From JBICHM01 sp043101835 (lineage in GTDB: Bacteria > Planctomycetota > Phycisphaerae > Phycisphaerales > UBA1924), in contig JBICHM010000290.1 in the NCBI GenBank assembly GCA_043101835.1, positions 1-18,910 on the forward strand: 18,910 nt of DNA, given 5' to 3'. A program made the translations under genes and the position numbers. Of the stretch, positions 14,478 through 18,910 are shown one piece after another; position 1 is the first letter of the stretch; the number at the start of each line of letters is the position of its first letter. Below the pieces are notes generated by a model, which was given only the letters and a program-made list of their open reading frames with translations, did no database searches and had not been told where the DNA came from.

Positions 14478-14685
14478 GAGATCCTTCCTGGCAGCGACGC
14501 CGGCGGCGACGAACTCGGGGGCCCGGCCCGTCCTGTTGCAGGGACGACGCCGCATGCCCTTCGCACGCCGCGAGGGGGCTCGCTTCGTTTGTGCCCGATC
14601 GACGGGCGATTGACGCTGGAACAACCACCTCCCCCGCAAGCCGCACCACACAGCCGCAGAGGTCCGGCCGCCGAGCGCGGCCGAT
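14478..14685 (-). promoter_or_regulatory. Long rpsB leader
   Basis: About 208 bases lie between the predicted transcription start and rpsB. On the minus strand they contain GCCCG/CGGGC with a five-base loop and CGTCC/GGACG with an eight-base loop. In some bacteria rpsB leaders bind S2 for feedback control. I could not match a known motif by eye, so this is only a site to examine. Confidence 0.3.
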
Positions 14686-14691
14686 CCGAAG

Positions 14692-14719
14692 AGTGTACCA
14701 GCCCCTCGCGCCTCGGCAA
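14692..14719 (-). promoter_or_regulatory. Predicted promoter of rpsB-tsf
   Basis: Minus strand TTGCCG (14719-14714), 16-base spacer, TACACT (14697-14692). It lies just beyond the pyrC stop at 14755, in the only gap upstream of rpsB. The -35 is identical to that of the tRNA-Pro promoter and the -10 to that of tRNA-Lys. Confidence 0.65.
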
Positions 14720-14754
14720 CCGCCAAAGGCCGTCGGAGGCCGATTCCCGGCCCC

Positions 14755-16071
14755 TCAGGCCCGGGCCTCGGCGCCCGCGGCGTATGTCAGACGCCCGGCG
14801 CAGTACACGCGCGACGCAAGCCCACGCACCCGCCAGCCCTCGAAGGGGGTAGATCGCCCCATGCTCGCAAAGCGGGCGCTCTCGATCGTCCATACCGCCT
14901 CGGGGTCGATCACCGTCACATCCGCCGGACCGCCTGCCTCCAGACGCCCGAGGCCGTGGGCATCGAGCCCGCACAGACGGGCGGGGTTCCAGGTCAGGAG
15001 GGCGATGAGGCGGGCCCAGTCGATCGCTCCGGTCTCCACCAGCGCCTCGCGATACAGGGGCAGCGCCGTTTCCAGGCCGACGATGCCGAAGGGCGCCGCT
15101 TCGAAGTCGCGCGCCTTCTCTTCGGCGGTATGCGGCGCGTGGTCGGTGCCCAGCACCGTGATCGTGCCGTCGGCGACGCCCTCGCGGAGGGCCTGGGCAT
15201 CGGCATCGGTCCGCAGCGGGGGGTTCATTTTGGCGCGCGTGTCGTAGCCGAGGCAGGCGTCGTCGGTAAGCAGCAGGTGGTGGGGGGTCGCCTCGCAGGT
15301 GACGCGATCGCCGATCGCCGGGTCGCGCCGCGCCCGCCTGACGATCTCCACCGATCCGCCGCTCGAGACATGCTGGATGTGGTACGACGCCCCGATGTCG
15401 CGGTTGAGGCGGATGTCGCGCTCGACGATCACCTCCTCCGCGGCCCGGGGCCAGCCGCCGAGGCCGAGGCGCGTCGAGACCGCGCCCGCGTGCATCGCGC
15501 TGCCCTGCGTCATCGTCGGTTCCTGGCAGTGCTGCATGAGGGGGCGACCGACATGGCGCGCGGCGCGCAGCGCCTGAGTCATAAGGCCGGCGGACGCAAT
15601 GACATCGCCATCGTCGGTGAAGGCCACTGCGCCGGCCTTCGCGAGCAGCGCGAACTCGGTGAGGCGTTCGCCCTGGCGCCCCACGCTCGCCGCGGCGGCG
15701 CAGAAGACGCGGCACGACCCCTCGTGCTCCGCCCGATCGGCCACGAAGCGCACGATCTCCGGCGAGTCGAGCGCCGGCGTGGTGTTCGGCATGCAGACGA
15801 CGGTGGTGAACCCGCCTCGCGCCGCGGCGAGCGTGCCGGTCGCGATCGTCTCCTTGTGCTCCTGCCCCGGCTCGCGCAGGTGCACATGCGGGTCGATCAG
15901 CCCCGGGACGACGAGCATCCCCTCGCAGTCCACCACCTCGCACCCGCTCGGCGCCGGCAGGTTCTTCCCGATGGCGCCGATGGCGCCGGCGTCGAGGGCG
16001 ACATCCATCACCCCGTCGGTCTCCGACGCCGGATCGATCACCCGTCCCCCGCGCAGCAGCGTCTTGCTCAT
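14755..16071 (-). CDS. pyrC: Dihydroorotase (class I)
   Basis: Zinc amidohydrolase that interconverts N-carbamoyl-aspartate and dihydroorotate in de novo pyrimidine synthesis (cytosol). The 438-residue protein has metal ligands in DPHVHLREPG (His62, His64), the Asp153 of AFTDDGD that in this class takes the place of the bridging carbamylated Lys, His181 (MQHCQEP), His234 (HIQHVSS) and Asp310 in GTDHAPHT. LTWNPARLCGL and a C-terminal beta domain are typical of class I enzymes. No pyrB lies next to it, although class I genes often pair with pyrB. The ATG lacks a ribosome site, and a TATCCT sequence ends seven bases upstream, which would fit a leaderless message; no -35 supports it. The allantoinase and hydantoinase relatives are less likely because of the LREPG and TDDGD motifs. 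Confidence 0.95.
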   Translation of the reverse strand: MSKTLLRGGRVIDPASETDGVMDVALDAGAIGAIGKNLPAPSGCEVVDCEGMLVVPGLIDPHVHLREPGQEHKETIATGTLAAARGGFTTVVCMPNTTPALDSPEIVRFVADRAEHEGSCRVFCAAAASVGRQGERLTEFALLAKAGAVAFTDDGDVIASAGLMTQALRAARHVGRPLMQHCQEPTMTQGSAMHAGAVSTRLGLGGWPRAAEEVIVERDIRLNRDIGASYHIQHVSSGGSVEIVRRARRDPAIGDRVTCEATPHHLLLTDDACLGYDTRAKMNPPLRTDADAQALREGVADGTITVLGTDHAPHTAEEKARDFEAAPFGIVGLETALPLYREALVETGAIDWARLIALLTWNPARLCGLDAHGLGRLEAGGPADVTVIDPEAVWTIESARFASMGRSTPFEGWRVRGLASRVYCAGRLTYAAGAEARA

Positions 16072-16144
16072 GGGCGCGAGGATACCGGACGATCCGCAAT
16101 CGCTCCCCTTGCAGGCGAGCGAGCCTCCATCGGTTCCGCACCGA

Positions 16145-16173
16145 TTGCCGCCCCTCCGGCCCGGGTGTAGACT
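16145..16173 (+). promoter_or_regulatory. Predicted promoter of tRNA-Pro
   Basis: TTGCCG (16145-16150), 17-base spacer, TAGACT (16168-16173), placing the start near 16180, about 19 bases before the mature tRNA. Good spacing and the same -35 as the rpsB promoter. Confidence 0.65.
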
Positions 16174-16198
16174 CGCCCGTCCGGCCCAGCCGGAGCCA

Positions 16199-16273
16199 CG
16201 GGGCGTGGCGCAGCTTGGTTAGCGCGCTTGACTGGGGGTCAAGAGGTCGCTGGTTCGAATCCAGTCGCCCCGA
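16199..16273 (+). tRNA. tRNA-Pro (anticodon GGG)
   Basis: Cloverleaf by hand: acceptor CGGGGCG (16199-16205) with CGCCCCG (16266-16272) and discriminator A; D arm GCGC/GCGC; anticodon stem CTTGA/TCAAG with loop CTGGGGG and anticodon GGG (16234-16236); T arm GCTGG/CCAGT (one G-T pair) with TTCGAAT. No CCA encoded. It reads CCC and CCT. The gene has its own promoter and terminator, so it is a single-gene unit. Confidence 0.96.
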
Positions 16274-16277
16274 TTCG

Positions 16278-16316
16278 ACGAGGTCTCGCCGCAGGGCGGG
16301 GCCTCGTTGTGTTTGG
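16278..16316 (+). terminator. Intrinsic terminator of tRNA-Pro
   Basis: A 13-base-pair stem (16278-16290 with 16295-16307, two G-T pairs, loop GCAG) followed by TGTGTTT. It begins five bases after the tRNA 3' end and faces the convergent acetyltransferase gene. Confidence 0.8.
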
Positions 16317-16331
16317 GGGCGCCGGCGCGCG

Positions 16332-16865
16332 TCAGCGGGTCGGATAGGTCCACCAGTCGCGCGCCGCCGCGTACTGGAGCGCGCGGAGGCCCTCGTACAC
16401 AACCTCGCCCTCCGGACGCAGGCCGACCTTCTCGAGCACGCGGATCGAGCGCGTGTTGGCGGGCAGCACAAGGGCGATGATGCGCTCGAGGCCGATGCGT
16501 TCGAAGCCGAAGCGCATGCACGCGGCACACGCCTCCGTTGCGAATCCCTGCCCCCAGTGCGCCGGCAGGAGGCGGTAGCCGATGTCCACTTCGTGCAGAT
16601 CGGGAAGGCGCTTCAGGCCGCAGAATCCGATCACCGCGCCGGTGTCCTTCCGCACGCACGCCCAGCGCCCGAAGCCGACGGTCTCGAAGTCCGGATACGA
16701 CGCGATCGCCGCCGCGGCGTCGCCGAGCGAGGCAACCGGCGTCTCGCCCGTGAAACGCATCACCTCGGGGTCGCTGTTGAGCGCAAAGAAGGCCGGTGCG
16801 TCATCGGGCGTGAACGCCCGATGACGAAGTCGGTCGGTTTCCGGGCCTGTGCGATGGATCTGCAT
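16332..16865 (-). CDS. GNAT family N-acetyltransferase (RimJ/RimL type)
   Basis: Acetyl-CoA-dependent acetyltransferase of the Acetyltransf_3 group, which acts on the N-termini of ribosomal proteins, on antibiotics or on small amines; the substrate here cannot be told. The 177-residue protein has the usual start TDRLRHRAFTPDD, the strand VIGFCGL near residue 78, the acetyl-CoA-binding motif A with HWGQGFA (103-109) followed by EACAACMRFGFE, and the family C-terminal NTRSIRVLEKVGL. Start chosen at 16865, where GAGG lies six to seven bases upstream; an in-frame ATG at 16904 would add 13 residues. It is a single gene, convergent with tRNA-Pro. Length is typical. No resistance-specific feature recognised. 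Confidence 0.9.
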   Translation of the reverse strand: MQIHRTGPETDRLRHRAFTPDDAPAFFALNSDPEVMRFTGETPVASLGDAAAAIASYPDFETVGFGRWACVRKDTGAVIGFCGLKRLPDLHEVDIGYRLLPAHWGQGFATEACAACMRFGFERIGLERIIALVLPANTRSIRVLEKVGLRPEGEVVYEGLRALQYAAARDWWTYPTR

Positions 16866-17283
16866 GCGCCGCCTCGCCGCTGGCTTTCGGGTCGTGACGC
16901 CCATTGTGCCGGATGGCGCGGTCGCCGTCTCCAATCGGGGAATAGCGACGACCCGTCGGGTGTTGCCCTGATCCGCAGGGCGGGCTGTCCGCGCTGCGAT
17001 TCGAGGATCGAGCCGGTATGCGCCCCTGCGCCCAATCACAACGGCGGAGCCTCCGCAACGACCGGCGCGATGCGCTCCAGTCGTCGCTGAACGGCCTCGG
17101 CCTGACGCCCTTCTAAGGGCCCGCCACTGCGCAGCGCCCGCGCTGCGCGCCCGCCGCATCCTCCACGCCATCACATCCGCATTCATCCGCTCGCAGCGGC
17201 GCCTGCGCGTTGACGCCGCGCTGCGCGAAGCGGTCACCTGCATCACTTGCCATCTCGCCGACGCGGCGAGAAGGAGCATCGTC
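16866..17283. other. Intergenic stretch without a supported gene
   Basis: This 418-base gap separates the divergent acetyltransferase and SPW-like genes. It holds a perfect eight-base-pair hairpin GCGCAGCG/CGCTGCGC with loop CCCG (17129-17148) and the leader hairpin described separately. A plus-strand frame from 17018 to 17116 codes for about 32 residues that end in a protein-like tail, but there is no ribosome site or family match. No convincing promoter was found for either neighbour. Confidence 0.5.
17253..17271 (+). promoter_or_regulatory. Hairpin abutting the Shine-Dalgarno of the SPW-like gene
   Basis: TCTCGCCG (17253-17260) pairs perfectly with CGGCGAGA (17264-17271) across loop ACG. 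The last A of the stem is the first base of the ribosome site AAGGAG (17271-17276), which lies seven bases before the ATG at 17284. A role in translation control or mRNA stability is inferred. Confidence 0.45.
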
Positions 17284-17664
17284 ATGGATCCCCGTTTCGT
17301 CACCAAGGACATTCACGCGCTTCTCGATTACCCCGTCGCCTTCCTCCTCATGGGCGCGCCCTTCCTGCTCGGGTTGGGCGACTCCCACCCCGCCGCCCTG
17401 TGGCTGGGCGTCGCGACCGGCGTTGCGGCGCTCGTGCTCACGCTCCTGACCAACCATCGTCTCGGCGTCGTGCGCGTGCTGCCGTACTGGCTGCACGTCG
17501 CGGTGGACGGGCTCGTCGGCGTCACCTTTCTCGCGGCGCCATTCGTCCTCGGCTTCGACGGCATCGACGCCTGGTTCTACTGGGCCAACGGCGCCGCCGT
17601 CGCCACCGTCGTCTCGCTCAGCAAGCTCGAGCCGGCCGAGCAGCCTCGGCGCGCGCTCGCGTGA
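17284..17664 (+). CDS. Small SPW-repeat-like membrane protein
   Basis: A 126-residue integral membrane protein with about four helices and short soluble ends. Two halves repeat the same pattern: DYPVAFLLMGAPFLLGLGD (residues 15-33) and VDGLVGVTFLAAPFVLGFDG (74-93), each followed by a tryptophan or tyrosine-containing helix. This resembles the SPW repeat family of small bacterial membrane proteins with an internal duplication; function unknown. The start is certain: AAGGAG lies seven bases upstream and a hairpin abuts it. It is followed by a very strong hairpin, so it seems to be a single-gene unit, divergent from the acetyltransferase. The cytosolic C-terminus is basic (Arg-Arg). No catalytic residues recognised. 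Confidence 0.85.
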   Translation: MDPRFVTKDIHALLDYPVAFLLMGAPFLLGLGDSHPAALWLGVATGVAALVLTLLTNHRLGVVRVLPYWLHVAVDGLVGVTFLAAPFVLGFDGIDAWFYWANGAAVATVVSLSKLEPAEQPRRALA

Positions 17665-17674
17665 TCGCTTCTGT

Positions 17675-17704
17675 CACCCGGGCGCGCGACAGCGCGCCCG
17701 GGTG
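17675..17704 (+). terminator. Strong GC hairpin after the SPW-like gene
   Basis: CACCCGGGCGCGC (17675-17687) pairs perfectly over 13 bases with 17692-17704 across loop GACA, ten bases after the stop codon. Only a weak T-containing stretch (GATTCTCGTTCG) follows, so it may act as a terminator or as a 3' stabilising structure. Confidence 0.7.
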
Positions 17705-17755
17705 GATTCTCGTTCGTCGCGCGCCGCGCCGGCCGGTGCGGCGACTGGAATTCCC

Positions 17756-17784
17756 TTCGTTCTCCCGCGGCGCCCCGCTAGTCT
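17756..17784 (+). promoter_or_regulatory. Weak candidate promoter of the beta-helix gene
   Basis: TAGTCT (17779-17784) fits the TANNCT -10 form seen in this window; the matching -35 (TTCGTT, 17756-17761, 17-base spacer) is poor. The start would fall near 17791. Confidence 0.3.
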
Positions 17785-17785
17785 G

Positions 17786-17814
17786 CAGCAGGGCCCCGGG
17801 CAGGGGCTGTGCTG
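17786..17814 (+). promoter_or_regulatory. Leader hairpin of the beta-helix gene
   Basis: CAGCA (17786-17790) pairs with TGCTG (17810-17814), and after one mismatch and a G-T pair GCCCC pairs with GGGGC, around loop GGGCA. It lies 16 bases before the ribosome site GAGGGGA (about 17829-17835). Confidence 0.35.
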
Positions 17815-17843
17815 TTGTCTGTTCGAACGAGGGGAACAATCCG

Positions 17844-18892
17844 ATGGAATCGCAGACCGATCGTCGCGCCATGCTCGCCGCCGCCGCAGGCCTCGGGGGC
17901 CTCGCCGTGCTCACCCGGCAGGCGGGCGCCGGCCCGCTGACGCCCCCCGGGGCGCCGGCATCGACAGGGCGCACGACCACCGAGATCTTCGACGATGTGC
18001 AGGCCGCGGGCGGCTCGCGCATCCCCGTCAACACGCTGCCCGCCGGCGGCGGGTTCCAGCACCAGATCACCCAGCCCGGCGCCTACGTGCTGACGGCGAA
18101 TATCAACACCAGCGGCAGCGCCGCGCTGCTCGTTTCCGCGAACGATGTCGACATCGATTTCAACGGGTTCTCGCTGATCAACACCTCGAGCACATCGGGC
18201 CCCGGCGTCTCCGTGGGCAGCGGGTTCCACCGCACCCGCATCCACAACGGCGCCATCCGCGGCACCTTCTTCGCGCTCTCGCTGAACGACGAGTCCATCG
18301 TCGAGCGGATGCGCATCTCCGGCTTCGGCACACGCGCGATCGCGATCGACAACGATTGCATCGTGCGCGACTGCCTCATCCGAGGCGGCACGGGCGTGCA
18401 ACTGACGGCAGGGGACCGCTGCCTGGTCGTGAACTCCACCTTCTCCGGGTCCAGCGCGATCATTGCCGGCAGCCAGTTTCAGATCGATCGCTGCACACTC
18501 GAGACCACCACCGGCGCGAACTTCGGCATCCAGTGCGGCGGCATCTCGCGCGTCTCGAACTGCATCGTCCGCAACTACGCGGTCGCCGGCATCACGGTGA
18601 ACGACACCTCGGCCGTCGAGGGGTGCGTGCTGAACAACAACGGCGACGGCATTATCCTCAACGACAACTGCCTCGCGCGCGGGAACAATGTCGACTTCCA
18701 CCCGCAGGGCGTCGGCATCAAGATCCAAGGCTCGCGCAGCCGCCTCGTAGAGAACCACATCTGCCGCGCCGCGACCGGCATCGAGGCCACCGCCGGCGAC
18801 AACATCGCCTACGGCAACACGATCCTCGACTGCAGCATCATCGTGAACGGCCCGGCCGGCAACAGCTTCCCGCTGACCACCTTCTCCCTGAC
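17844..18892 (+). CDS. Exported right-handed beta-helix protein (3' end missing)
   Basis: The open frame runs from ATG 17844 (GAGGGGA about nine bases upstream) into the contig end without a stop; 349 full codons are genuine sequence. Residues 1-30 form a twin-arginine-like leader: DRRAML, an Ala/Gly/Leu-rich hydrophobic segment, then Ala-Gly-Ala, common in planctomycetes. From about residue 75 the protein is built of short repeated turns of the parallel beta-helix type (pectate-lyase / NosD-like): PGAYVLTANI, DVDIDFNGFSL, IHNGAIRG, IVRDCLIRGG, VSNCIVRNY, VEGCVLNNNGDGI, LVENHICRAATGIEA. Asn, Cys and Gly recur at turn positions. Such proteins bind or cleave polysaccharides or serve as structural surface proteins; no catalytic residues can be assigned. 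The final codons after 18892 are adapter, not genome. Confidence 0.85.
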
Positions 18893-18910
18893 AGATCGGA
18901 AGAGCACACG
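18893..18910 (+). other. Illumina TruSeq adapter remnant at the contig end
   Basis: The last 18 bases read AGATCGGAAGAGCACACG, identical to the start of the standard TruSeq read-1 adapter. It is a library artefact, not genomic sequence, and marks the window's right edge as the true end of an assembled contig. Confidence 0.95.

Noticed and set aside
14450..16528. 692-codon minus-strand frame overlapping pyrC, tRNA-Pro and part of the acetyltransferase
   Set aside because: Frame-shifted shadow of pyrC, and it would translate through a tRNA gene and a terminator.
17018..17116. Short plus-strand frame ending in a protein-like tail (LNGLGLTPF) in the gap before the SPW-like gene
   Set aside because: Only 32 residues, no ribosome site, a stop shortly upstream and no family match. 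It might be a gene relic but cannot be supported.

Overview
The window looks like the end of a high-GC bacterial contig, most likely from a planctomycete (class Phycisphaerae or close kin). This placement is an inference. It rests on the very GC-rich coding bias, a secreted protein ending in a planctomycete-style PEP-CTERM-like tail (Pro-Ala-Pro-Gly, one hydrophobic helix, Arg-Arg-Arg-Arg), a right-handed beta-helix protein with a twin-arginine-like leader, and the family variants seen. The last 18 bases (18893-18910) are identical to the start of the Illumina TruSeq adapter, so the true contig ends at 18892.

Left block, minus strand (1-4552): a fatty-acid and phospholipid initiation operon read right to left, rpmF (L32) - plsX - fabH - fabD - a small lipoprotein - fabG (running off the left edge). 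It is probably driven by a good sigma70-type promoter at 4652-4680. The rpmF-plsX-fab order is classical; the lipoprotein between fabD and fabG is not. Next come a tRNA-Lys(CTT) with its own divergent promoter and a minus-strand secreted PEP-CTERM-like protein (4919-5656).

Centre block, plus strand (5913-12617): seven genes in which every junction is a 4-base ATGA or GTGA overlap: a Delta9-type fatty-acid desaturase, a COG2907 FAD amine-oxidase-like protein, a DUF1365 protein, a CFA-synthase-family methyltransferase, a DUF2878 membrane protein, a DUF1295 membrane protein (steroid-5-alpha-reductase-like), and a second methyltransferase that strongly resembles plant coclaurine N-methyltransferase. 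This tight cassette very probably modifies acyl chains already in membrane lipids (desaturate, methylate, oxidise or reduce). Its core (FAD protein, DUF1365, CFA-like) recalls the singlet-oxygen / furan-fatty-acid gene sets of alphaproteobacteria, but the composition differs and no sigma factor or ChrR is present here. It is the best candidate for an undescribed system in the window.

Right block: rpsB-tsf (minus) with a shared terminator facing the cassette, a class I dihydroorotase gene pyrC (minus), a tRNA-Pro(GGG) with promoter and terminator, a RimJ/L-type acetyltransferase (minus), a small duplicated SPW-like membrane protein, a strong hairpin terminator, and the beta-helix protein truncated by the contig end.

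Five or more candidate promoters share a -10 of the form TANNCT, and several lead genes carry a hairpin packed directly against the Shine-Dalgarno sequence or start codon.
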